Assembly (NCBI GenBank): GCA_963844055.1
Contig: CAWJMN010000001.1
Location: forward strand, 744,001-808,000
Direction of reading: 5' to 3'
Source of the DNA: CAWJMN01 sp963844055
Lineage (GTDB): Bacteria; Planctomycetota; Planctomycetia; Pirellulales; Pirellulaceae
Length of the DNA: 64,000 bases
The stretch's first letter is position 1, and every line of letters starts with the position of its first letter. Under the pieces are notes generated by a model that was given only the letters and a program-made list of their open reading frames with translations, searched no databases and had not been told where the DNA came from. Shown here one piece after another: positions 46,707 through 56,064 of the stretch. The translations under genes and the position numbers were made by a program.

Positions 46707-47732
46707 ATGAGTCGGATGTTGCAGGCTCTAAAAAACTTGGAAGCGCGTGAAGCCAATGCTCCACCGGCGGTGCCTGCGGCTCCTCCGGCAGAAGTACAGG
46801 GGCACGAATCGCTGATTTCCAAGCTCGCCTTCGCCGACAATGCTCTTGCTTGGTTAGCCGCTGACACCGGTGGTTCCGTGGCAGTTCCTGCAAAACCGAG
46901 CGAGCCTGCTGCTGCTTTGCCAACCACCAGTTACGAGCTACTGGAGCCAACCGCCCGTTCGGCAGCTCCCGTTTATGGTGCCCCCCCCTTAACATCTTTC
47001 CCGGTGATAAGTGTTGCCCCTGCTCAGGCGATTGAGCAAGAGTCTGCGTACCATGCCGCTTTGGATATAGCGCGGGACGAAGTTGCTGCCAAAGCTCCGG
47101 CACCGATCTTCTCCACCCTTGAACGACTCGTTCGTAAGCAGCTGTACGAGCCTGAAGTGCTCCCTCTGTTTCAGCAAATGGTAGCCAGATTGGGGCAAGA
47201 TGTTGCCGCCAAGGCGGGCCGTGCAATATTGCTGACAGCCTGCGAAGGGACGCACTGTGGCGACCTTTTGATGCACCTAGCCATGCTATGGGCTGATGAA
47301 GGGGAGAAGGTCTTGGTGGTGGATGGAAACGTTGCCGCGCATCGCCTGACTCGTGAGTTGTTGTCACAGCAAGAGGGACGGCTAGAGACTGCACTGCGCC
47401 GACAAGTTCGGCCAACTGGATTGGTACCACGCGTCTTGCCACTGGCGACAACGGGCATCTCTTTGCTGGCACTTCATGGCGTCGATCTTTCGTCGCAAGA
47501 GCCTGCGAGCCTGCAGCGAGAGTGGGAGTCGCTCAAAAAGCGATACACCACGATTCTGATCGATGGTGGATCAAGCCAAGTCACCGCCCTGAAAATGTTA
47601 GGGCAATTGAGTGATGCCACCTATATGGTGATTCACCTGGGAGTGACCGAGTCCCAGGCCGCCAAGCAGCATGTGGGCTATTTGCAGTCGATCGGTGCCA
47701 ATGTCCAGGGCTGCCTGGCAACGATTGACTAG
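46707..47732 (+). CDS. Degenerate BY-kinase/MinD-like protein
   Basis: 341 residues. It starts MSRMLQALKNLEAREANAPP, which resembles the head of planctomycete exopolysaccharide kinases. A Pro/Ala linker (20-130) precedes a MinD-like domain (about 140-341). The P-loop position reads ILLTACEGTHCGDLLMHLA (174-192), without the Gly-Lys-Ser/Thr of Walker A, and VLVVDGNVAAHRLTREL replaces Walker A' (VLLIDxD). The later strand TTILIDGGSSQ resembles Walker B. It looks like a tyrosine autokinase relative that has lost ATP binding. It follows the ATPase by 62 bases, so all three genes are likely co-transcribed. Confidence 0.72.
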   Translation: MSRMLQALKNLEAREANAPPAVPAAPPAEVQGHESLISKLAFADNALAWLAADTGGSVAVPAKPSEPAAALPTTSYELLEPTARSAAPVYGAPPLTSFPVISVAPAQAIEQESAYHAALDIARDEVAAKAPAPIFSTLERLVRKQLYEPEVLPLFQQMVARLGQDVAAKAGRAILLTACEGTHCGDLLMHLAMLWADEGEKVLVVDGNVAAHRLTRELLSQQEGRLETALRRQVRPTGLVPRVLPLATTGISLLALHGVDLSSQEPASLQREWESLKKRYTTILIDGGSSQVTALKMLGQLSDATYMVIHLGVTESQAAKQHVGYLQSIGANVQGCLATID

Positions 47733-47754
47733 CTTGCCATTGCAAGCCAACGTT

Positions 47755-48733
47755 TTAGACCGCTTTGCCGCCGGCTGGTGTACCACGGCGGGCAATTGCC
47801 CGAGCAATTCGCTCCTTCTCTTGAGGTTGAAGCTCAAATGTGAGCGCCGCAGCCGTCTCGATGATTTGGTCTGCCCGTTTCGCGCCGCAAAGGGCGGAGG
47901 TGATTCCGGGTTGTTCAATCGTCCAGCGTATGACCAGCTGTGCTACTGTTCTCCCCATATCGTTTGCAATTGCTCGCAGGTCGTCTACGAAATCCTGGTT
48001 GCGAGTCCACTCTTCGCCTTGAAACATCGGGTACTTGGCCCGTCCGTCGCCTGGGCGAAAAACAAAGTCGCGCGGCAACTTTCCTGCTGAGCAGTCCTTT
48101 CAGTAACGGCCAATACACCATGACCGAAACCTTGTGCGATTGGCACCAGGGAAGAATATCGTGTTCAATCTCACGCTGCAGCATGTTGTAGGGGGGCTGG
48201 TAGGCATCCAGCGGACAGACCTCCTGAAACTCTTGCAGTTGCGTCAGTGTCAGGTTCGAGGCTCCCACGGTAAGGACCTTCCCTTGGTCCCGAAGGTGAC
48301 GAATACCCCGCGCTGACTCTGCCACCGGAGTTCCCGGGGCTGGAGCATGCAGGTAGTAAAGGTCGATTCGGTCGGTATTTAGCCGCTGCAGGCTTTCTTC
48401 GCACTCGCGGATCAGCGTTCCTGCCGTTGCATCTTGAATTCGGGTGGAGCCCTCCCAGTGCAATCCTCCTTTGGTTGCAATGACGACCTTGTCTCGCCTG
48501 CCAGCGATGGCTTGGCCGATGAGCTGTTCGCTTTCACCATGCGGACCATAACAGTAAGCGGTGTCGAGGAAGTTGATCCCATGGTCGAGGGCGGCATGCA
48601 GAGTCGCCAGGCTGTCGGCCGTGTTTACATCAAGGCTGCTCATACCGGCGATCGGCCAGCAGCCCAATGCGACTGCCGAGACCTTCAGCCCGCTACTTCC
48701 AACAGGGCGAAGAGGGGTTACAGATGCAAACAT
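47755..48733 (-). pseudogene. Aldo/keto reductase interrupted by a one-base frameshift
   Basis: Two overlapping frames together give a complete aldo/keto reductase. The first frame, from ATG 48733 (MFASVTPLRPVGSSGLKVSA), carries NFLDTAYCYGPHG, VVIATKGG and IDLYYLHAPAPG with the Asp, Tyr, Lys and His of the catalytic tetrad. It leaves the family after VYWPLLKGLLS. The second frame supplies LPRDFVFRPGDGRAKYPMFQ to the end at 47755. One extra base near 48085 explains the break (reading AGCAGG for AGCGG); without it the length is 978 bases, 326 codons. It may be a sequencing error or a real pseudogene. It starts 315 bases from lpxA, in the opposite direction. Confidence 0.85.
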
Positions 48734-49048
48734 GTTGTTTTTTGCCAAGGGTTTTCGTCGAGAAATGCGTTGTTTTTCAGCTCTTTCTACCTGATTGCTC
48801 AGCATAAGACGCTGGCGTTCGTCAAATCCTTAAAAAAACCGAACTCGACATATTTGCCAAAATCCGGATAATCCCTCTCGCTCTTCAAAGTGCGCGGCAA
48901 TTCATGCCGATCCCAAACCTAGCGGTTGGGCATCGGATTGATTGGCGGAAGGATCCGATTTACTCCACGCATTTTGACGGTCATCGCCTATGGGATCCCA
49001 GTTCCCCAGAAGACGACGGCAAGGAAGCCGTCTAGCAAGAGAGCTACA
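48734..49048. other. Intergenic region between the aldo/keto reductase and lpxA
   Basis: About 315 bases. The short plus-strand frame starting at 48926 is just the upstream extension of the lpxA frame. No lpxD or fabZ, which often precede lpxA, is present. I see nothing else definable. Confidence 0.5.
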
Positions 49049-49920
49049 GTGACCCAGATTCATCCAACCGCCTTAATCGACCCTGCCGCTCAAATCGGCC
49101 GGGATGTGTCCATTGGCCCCTTTTGTGTGGTCGATGCTGGTGTTGTGATTGGTGATGGTTGTCGGCTTGAGAGTCGCGTGTCAATCAAAAGCCGCACGAT
49201 TCTTGGCAAGAACAATGAAATCGGCGAAGGCTCGGTTCTGGGTGGCGCGCGCAGCACATGGCCGTCATGGATCCCGGTGGGACCCTCGTAATCGGTGACA
49301 ATAACCGCATTCGCGAAAACTGCACCCTACACCGTGGTTACGACAACCACGCCACCACCATCGTTGGTGATAGCAACTTGATCATGGTAGGGGCTCACAT
49401 CGCCCACGATTGTCGCGTTGGTAACAATACAATCATCGTCAATAATGCACTACTTGCAGGGCACGTCACCGTTGAAGATCGTGCCTACATTTCTGGCGGC
49501 GTTGCAATTCACCAGTTCTGCCGCATTGGCAAGTTGGCCATGGTTGGCGGCCTGGCCAAGGTCGTGCAGGATGTCCCTCCTTACGTCATGGTTGAAGGGG
49601 GCGGGCTCACCGAGATTGTAGGCCTGAATCGAGTCGGGTTGCGTCGAAGCGGCGTCAACTCCGAAGAGATGACAGTGCTGAAGTCGGCCTATCGCGTTAT
49701 CTATCGCCAAGGCCTACGCTGGAGCGAAGTGCTAGAAGAACTACGTAGCAACTTCATGGTCGGGCCAGCCGCGGCCTTCTATGAGTTCCTTAAGGGGGGC
49801 AAGCGTGGCTTCGTGCAGGAACGCCGAATCTCGCGTAAGGCAACCCTCAAGATTGCTCCTTCGACGAGCTCTGCCGCTGATGAGGTAGAAGAGTCCTCTT
49901 CATCTCGCGAAGCTGCCTAG
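49049..49920 (+). pseudogene. lpxA: lpxA (UDP-N-acetylglucosamine acyltransferase) with a one-base frameshift
   Basis: The gene encodes the first enzyme of lipid A synthesis, a left-handed beta-helix protein. From GTG 49049 the first frame gives TQIHPTALIDPAAQIGRDVS and VSIKSRTILGKNNEIGEGSV-LGGA. The reading then shifts, and the second frame continues QHMAVMDPGGTLVIGDNNRI-RENCTLHRG and the catalytic GAHIAHDCRVGNN, ending at 49920. One missing base near 49246-49252 (GCGCGCAG where GCGCCGCAG or similar is expected) explains the break; with it the gene is 873 bases, 291 codons. The C-terminal 40 residues beyond the helix domain are an extension. Because lpxA is normally essential when lipid A is made, an error in the sequence is likely. 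Confidence 0.87.
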
Positions 49921-49939
49921 GCAATCGCCTGCGGCTCCG

Positions 49940-50566
49940 TTACGAAACATTCCAGGCGCCGTCCTGAATCAAGCGGATTAGTTTTGGCACTAGTCCCCTC
50001 ATCGCTCGTGAGCGATGGCTGATCGCCGCCTTTACTGTGGGCGAAAGTTCGCCAAAGGTCTTGTGGTACTCCATGATCTCAAACAGAGGATCGTACCCAA
50101 ATCCGCCGCTTCCCATGTAGTCGCTCAAGATGCGTCCTTGGCAAGTCCCTTCGCTGGTACACCGGACCTTGCCACTGGGGTCCGAAATAGCCGCTGAGCA
50201 AACATAATGGGCAGTTCGTTTCTCGGGGGGCAGACTCTTCAGCTTCTCTAGCAGCAGGGTATTGTTCTTGGCGTCTGTGGCATCTTCGCCCGAGAACCGC
50301 GCAGAATAGATTCCAGGGGCCCCTCCAAGAGCGTCAACCGCTAGGCCACTGTCTTCCCCTAAAACCCAGGCCCCTATCGCCAAGGCCTGCTGAGTGGCCT
50401 TGAGGGCCGCATTGGCGGCAAAGCTGTCGCCGGTCTCATCAACCTCCAGCGAATTGGCAAAGGCATCGAGCGTTTTCAGTTCAAGTCCAAGGGGGCCCAG
50501 AAGCAGTTGTAGTTCCCCCAGCTTCTTCTTGTTTCGAGTACCGAGTACCAACACTGGCTTTGCCAT
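49940..50566 (-). CDS. rdgB: XTP/dITP diphosphatase (Ham1/RdgB family)
   Basis: A 208-residue house-cleaning NTPase that hydrolyses ITP, dITP and XTP. Family segments: VLGTRNKKKLGELQLLL, VDETGDSFAANAALKA, LGEDSGLAVDALGGAPGIYS-ARFSG and GSGGFGYDPLFE. The pyrimidine/purine selectivity region is SHRSRAMRGLVPKL. It is intact, although its neighbours on both sides carry frameshifts. It ends 19 bases from the lpxA stop (convergent). Confidence 0.96.
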   Translation of the reverse strand: MAKPVLVLGTRNKKKLGELQLLLGPLGLELKTLDAFANSLEVDETGDSFAANAALKATQQALAIGAWVLGEDSGLAVDALGGAPGIYSARFSGEDATDAKNNTLLLEKLKSLPPEKRTAHYVCSAAISDPSGKVRCTSEGTCQGRILSDYMGSGGFGYDPLFEIMEYHKTFGELSPTVKAAISHRSRAMRGLVPKLIRLIQDGAWNVS

Positions 50567-50595
50567 CCCTGTATCTCCGGGCTTGGTCCGCGCAT

Positions 50596-50634
50596 AAAAA
50601 AGACCCCAAAATCCTCGCAGGATTGGGGTCTTTT
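50596..50634 (-). terminator. Intrinsic terminator after the SPOR-like gene
   Basis: GACCCCA(A)AATCCT and AGGATTGGGGTC form a stem over CGC, with AAAAAA on one side and TTTT on the other. Read on the minus strand it ends the transcript that stops at 50679, before rdgB begins. Confidence 0.85.
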
Positions 50635-50678
50635 GGCCAGGGGCCTAAGTTGGTCAGTTCGCTGAATCTCGGCGGAAA

Positions 50679-51819
50679 CTATTCGCCAGATCGTTTGGCC
50701 AGAGTGCTGGCAATCGACACCTTGGGAACCCGCACGGGAATCGGCTGGGGTTCAAATGCAATCCCCTCCAGCATTCGTGGCTTTACTGCCATTTGTGCTT
50801 GGCCTGGCATCGCTTCGGTGATCGGGCCGTACGCTTGCATGATCTGGTGGACGGCAGGATTGATCTCGGTCTTGCCGTCGGAACGAGGTTGGCCAACGCT
50901 TTCAAAGGCTCCAATCGTTACGATGCTTTCGGTACGGTCGTGGAACTCATAAGCGTCCACGCCTTTATCCCGCAAAGCCTTAGTTAGCTTGGAGGCCTTT
51001 AGAGCTGCTTCGTCAATCTTGGACATGCCGGCTGCGCGTTTGCTGGTCAGCTCGTCATATTCATTGGGCTTCATCGTGTCGACACCTCGGAAAGAGGCGA
51101 CGCGCACGGTATAAACGCCCTTATTGCTTAGCAAGCTGTTGGGGAGATCCTTGTTCAGTTCGACGACAAAGGGATCAAGCCCCTTCGGAGCGAAATACTC
51201 TTCGGGAAGCAGCGGGTTACGCGTTACAAACGCACTCCCCAAAGGACCCTTGGTCTTCTTTTGGTCGTTTGGATTGAGGGAGCGATAGACGCTTCGCAAC
51301 CGGGCAAGCTGCTGATTGGAACTGGTGTTCTTAGTGGGATCAATCGAGTCGCTGTTGTAGTACTTGATGTTCTTCAACATCTTCTCGACTTCCGGCTGGT
51401 CAACCGAGCTATAGTTTCCCGCTCAGCACGGCGATCTCGTCGAATTTCGTGCCGTTGCGATACTTCATCTTCTTTTTGCCGCCAAAGCGGTCATAACCAA
51501 GCCCTTCTTCAGGCTTGGTAAAGTCGAAGTGTTGTTTGTAGGTAAAGGCTTCGATCTTCAGGTTTTTGCGAAGCTCCAGGACGAGGTCCTGCGCCTGTTG
51601 TTCGGCCTGAGGACCGGCAAACGAGGCACACATGATGAGCCATGGGCCATTCTGTTCGGTCAGGTCGTAGCTCTTGCTGGGATCTGCATCCACCTTGCGA
51701 AGTGGAATCAACGTTCCCCAAGGAGGAGCGGCAGTACCACCGTTTGGAAAGCAGGTCAAAGCACCGGCCGTCGCCAAAACGGCAGGAATCCAAAACCGGC
51801 GGAAGGATGTCTTCTTCAT
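50679..51819 (-). pseudogene. Secreted SPOR-like protein with a one-base frameshift
   Basis: Two frames together form one 379-residue protein. From ATG 51819 (GGAGAT six bases upstream) comes a signal peptide (MKKTSFRRFWIPAVLATAGA) and GPWLIMCASFAGPQAEQQAQ, a repeat-like unit with the look of a SPOR domain. The second frame contains YTVRVASFRGVDTM, KASKLTKALRDKGVDAYEFH and TESIVTIGAFESVG, again SPOR-like. The break is at the GGG at 51418-51420: reading GG instead of GGG gives VLSGNYSSVDQPEVEKMLKN without a stop. SPOR domains bind glycan strands lacking peptide stems, but this assignment is by pattern only. The function is unknown. Confidence 0.78.
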
Positions 51820-52009
51820 GGTCTTATCTCCGTTCGCCAATGAGGGGCGAAATCACTGCTGGAGGCTCGGCGTTCCCCATCAATCACGCAAACGGAATGG
51901 GGATACAGGTTCGGCGAGCCTTCGCGGGCGGAGAGTAGCGAGCACTGGCCCCGGTTGCCAAGACCAGTTTCTTGAGAGAAATGCAAAAGGTTTTTCGGCA
52001 AATCCTCTG

Positions 52010-55000
52010 CTAGCGTGCAGCCGTTGTCACTTTTTGCCACTGCTTGTCCAGCCGCTGCGGTGAAACCGCTTGCGAGGTCCCTAGCTCCTGGGCAAACAGA
52101 GAAACTCGCAGTTCCTCAAGCATCCAGCGATACTGAACCACGTCCGGGTTCAGCTTGGCGGTCTCGGGCGCATCCTTGAGGTACGTCAAATAGCGACTGA
52201 CGAGCGGCACCAGTACTTTTTGATGTTGCTCATCTCGGGCCGCGCCGCCGGTGACCAGTCTTTGTAGTCGGTTCGTGATCCCCTTGAGATAACGGGGGTA
52301 ATGCCGCAACCACTCCCACGGTGTTTCCACCAGGAATCCTGGTGCAAGTAACGCGGAAAGTTGTTGGTCTATGTCTTTGCTAATCGCCTGCCATGCTTTG
52401 GGAAGTTTTCCAATCGCTAGGCGAGCGTTGTGAAGCTCTTCAAGTAACGAAACAATCGCCGGTGCGGACTCGGCTGCTGCTGCGGCGATGAACCGCTTAC
52501 CATGTTGCAGGCAAATTTGAACAGAGTCTCGACTACGGGGAAGGGTCCGCGTTCGTGAAGTCGGTCCGCCGCTTTGCAAATCCAGGCAGCGAAGTGCCAA
52601 AAAGTCCATTAGCGCCGGTTCAATGCCGTGGGGTTCAAACGTGCGATGCCCCCATAATCGCAGCTGATCGTAGCGAGGCAAGTTACGCACTTGCAGACGA
52701 ATCTCGCGTGTGTTGGCCAGTTGAAAGAGCTTGGCCAGCCCACGCCACGAGGCATGCTCCGCCGCAGCCGCAGAGTCCATCAAGCGGAGGCCTACACCCT
52801 CTCCTTGATCGACAAGGGCAGGAAATCGGGTCACGACAAGCCCTTGCTGCCGAACTTCGATAACCTCCGGCAGCGTTTCAAACTCAAAAGTTTTGAGCCC
52901 ATCTTTGTGCCAACGTGGATCCGCAGCAGCAGCCGTATACTTCTCAGGAGCCAGGCTTCCCACTTGTTTTTGCAACGTGCCTAGATCGCGACCTTCTGCC
53001 AGTGGCTTTCCTTCCGCGTCGACCACCTTCAAATTCAAGCGTAAATGCTGGGCGATCTTTTCTTCATCCAGGTCACTAGCGGCAATCGGAGAACCGCCCA
53101 GCTTAGTCAGCACTTCGGCCACGGCTGGCAAAAAGGGGCGGTCAAATCGGGTTAGCTGTTCGGCCGCTTTGCGTGCCATATCGGGTGCTGGCACCAGTTG
53201 TCGGCGCAGGGGCTTGGGAAGGCTGCGGATTCAGCGCCTCAATCTTGGCCTCAAGCATGCCAGGAATGAGCCATCCCAGTCGCCCCGTATGAAGTTGTCC
53301 CAGCGCCTCCTTCGGGACGACTACTGTGATCCCATCCGCTTCGCTGCCAGGTTCAAATTGGTACTGTAGCGGCAACTGCATTCGGTCGATTTGCAGCTTG
53401 TCGGGATAGCGGGCCGGGTTGGCCTCTTCCGGATCGACATGCAGTAGATCTTCGGGCTTCATGTGCAGCAGACGAGGGTCCGGACATTCCTTCGACGAGA
53501 GCCAACGCTCTAGCTGACGAACGTCATAAACCGTGCTTGGTACACGCTCCTCATAAAATCGCCACATCGCATCTTGTTCAACAATCCAGTCGCGCCGCCG
53601 AGCCTTGCTCGCCAAACCCTGAATGCTTTCCAGCACTTCGCGATTGGCTTTCAGGAAAGATGCCTTTGTTTCTAGCTCGTGCAGCGCCAGCCCATCGCGA
53701 ATAAAGATGTTGTGCGCTTCCTTGGGGTCGATCGGACCAAATCGGACACGTCGTCTGGGCACAATCGTCAACCCAAATAGGGAGACCTTCTCGTTGACCA
53801 AAACTTGGCCGCTACGACGGTCCCATGTCGGTTCCGAGTGCCCCAAGTTGACCAAATGGCTCGCCAGCGGTTCGATCCATTCAGGCTCAATCCGGGCAAC
53901 TGTTCGTGTGTATCGCTTCGACGTTTCGATCAGCTCGGCACCGATAATCCAGTTCGGCCGATTGGCCGACACGCCGCTGCCTGGCCACAAAAACAGCTTG
54001 TTGCCTCCCGCCCCTAAGTACTCCGGCCCTTCGAGTCGACACGCAACGTTTGAAAGAAGTCCGGCAAGCAAGCTGCGGTGAAGTGCATCACGCGCTGGGG
54101 TGGGAGCAGTTCGCCCTTTGGGTTGCTGTTCGGATTCCGCCGCCAGGGAACCAAACGTGATCTGCCGCTTGCCCAAAGTGAGCCCCACACTTTGCGCCAT
54201 TTCAAGCAACTGCCGATGAAGCTCTTGCCACTCCACCATCCGCATTTCCGAAAGGAAGTTCTGCTTGAGTGCTTTACGCCAAGCCGACTTTCCCAGGTCA
54301 GCCCGCAACTGCTGGGTAAAGTCCCAAATCTTTAGATACGCAATAAAGTCGGACTCAGGATCTGCAAATTTGGCATGGGCCTCGTCTGCCGAGCCCTTCT
54401 TCTCTTCCGGCCGATCCCTGACATCCTGACTTTCCAGCGCAGCAGCCACAATCAGCATGTCGGCCAGGCAATGTTCGTCCGCAGCCGCCAAGATCATCCG
54501 TGCGATCCGTGGATCAACCGGCAATTTAGCCAGCTTCCGCCCTAGCGGAGTTAGTGTTTGCCCTTTATCGATGGCTCCCAGTTCAAACAGGGTTTTATAA
54601 CCATCCCGAATTGCTTCTGGGCGTGGCACATCCAGCAGCGGGAACTCTTCGAGGGGGCCCAAGTCGTACGCGAGCGTTTGCAAGATCACCGATGCAAGGT
54701 TGGTACGCAAGATTTCTGGCGCTGTAAACCGTTCTCGGCTGAGGAAGTCTTCCTCGCTATAAAGTCGAATGCAAATGCCAGGCCCCACGCGTCCGCAACG
54801 CCCTTTGCGTTGATCGGCCGACGCTTGCGAAACCGCTTCGATGGGAAGTCGCTGCACTTTGCTTCGGGCGGAATAGCGGCTAATCCGCGCGGTGCCTGTA
54901 TCAATCACATATCGAATGCCGGGAACCGTTAATGATGACTCCGCCACGTTCGTCGCAAGCACAATCCGTCGCGACTTGTGCGGCGCGAACACCTTGTTTT

Positions 55001-56012
55001 GTTCGGCTGCCGATAGCCGAGCGTAAAGCGGCAATAGTTCGATGTTTCCCATCCCACGGCGTTGTATGTCTCCTCGCAGGAAGTGAGATACCTCGCGAAT
55101 GTCCCGTTCGGTTGGCAGAAACACCAACACGTCTCCCGCCCCTTCGGAGTACAGTTCTTGGAGGGCCTTCGAGATACCCGCAATCTCATCAGGGGCTTGA
55201 AGGCTTTCTAAGTCGTCCCCTTCGAGAAGCGGTCGATAGCGAAGTTCCACCGGATAGGTTCGCCCAGAAACTTGCAGCACCGGCGCAGGCTTGCCATTAT
55301 GAGAAAAGTGCTGCGCAAAACGATCCGCATCAATGGTTGCCGACGTGATGATCAGCTTGAGCGTTGGGCGGCGAGGTAACAAACGGTGTAAGTATGCCAG
55401 CAAAAAATCAATGTTGAGCGAACGCTCGTGAGCTTCGTCAATGATGAGCGTATCGTACTGATCCAAAAAGCGATCTTGCTGTGTCTCGGCCAGCAGAATG
55501 CCATCGGTCATTACCTTGATTAGCGTGGATTCAGCGGTAGTATCCGTAAACCGAACCTTGAACCCGACGACATCTTTGCGATTCCCGAGTTCTTCCGCAA
55601 TCCGCGAAGAGACACTCCTTGCGGCAATCCTTCGTGGCTGAGTGTGTCCAATCATCCCCGTCAATCCCAGGCCTGCTTGCAAGCAGATCTTGGGCAATTG
55701 TGTTGATTTTCCTGAGCCTGTTTCGCCGCAAAGGATGACTACTTGGTAGTTCTGGATCGTCTCACAGATTTCATCAATCTTGGCCGTAATCGGAAGGGCA
55801 GGATCGTACTCTAGCTTTGGCAAAGAGGCTTGCCGCTGTGCACGTCGCTCCCGTGACTTTTCTAGGTCAGATTGAAGTCGCTCCAGGAGGCGATCAAAGT
55901 TGTTGCCCGAATGCTCTGCAGCTTGGATTGCACGCAACTGGTTGCGCAGGCGATGCTGGTCAACCTGCATGGCTTCGGAAATGGAACGGGTTAGATCACC
56001 AAAAAAAGACAT
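52010..56012 (-). pseudogene. hrpA: hrpA-type DEAH-box RNA helicase with a one-base frameshift
   Basis: From ATG 56012 (GGAAAG six bases upstream) the reconstructed protein has 1,333 residues, similar to Escherichia coli HrpA. DEAH helicase motifs: LCGETGSGKSTQLPK (Walker A), IIDEAHER, ITSATID, TNVAESSLTVPGIRYVIDTG and QRKGRCGRVGPG. The C-terminal half has the HrpA-specific OB-fold and DUF3418 regions. The frame is lost after MLEAKIEALNPQPSQ. Removing one T at 53230-53231 restores IEALIRSLPKPLRRQLVPAPDMARK (shown as IEALIRSL and RRQLVPAPDMAR), the expected joint. HrpA is a ribosome-associated and mRNA-remodelling helicase. The frameshift may be a consensus error. Confidence 0.88.
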
Positions 56013-56064
56013 TCGCAGCTTTCCAAAACCCATTCAAAAAATGATAGCCCATTCGCCCAGGCAC

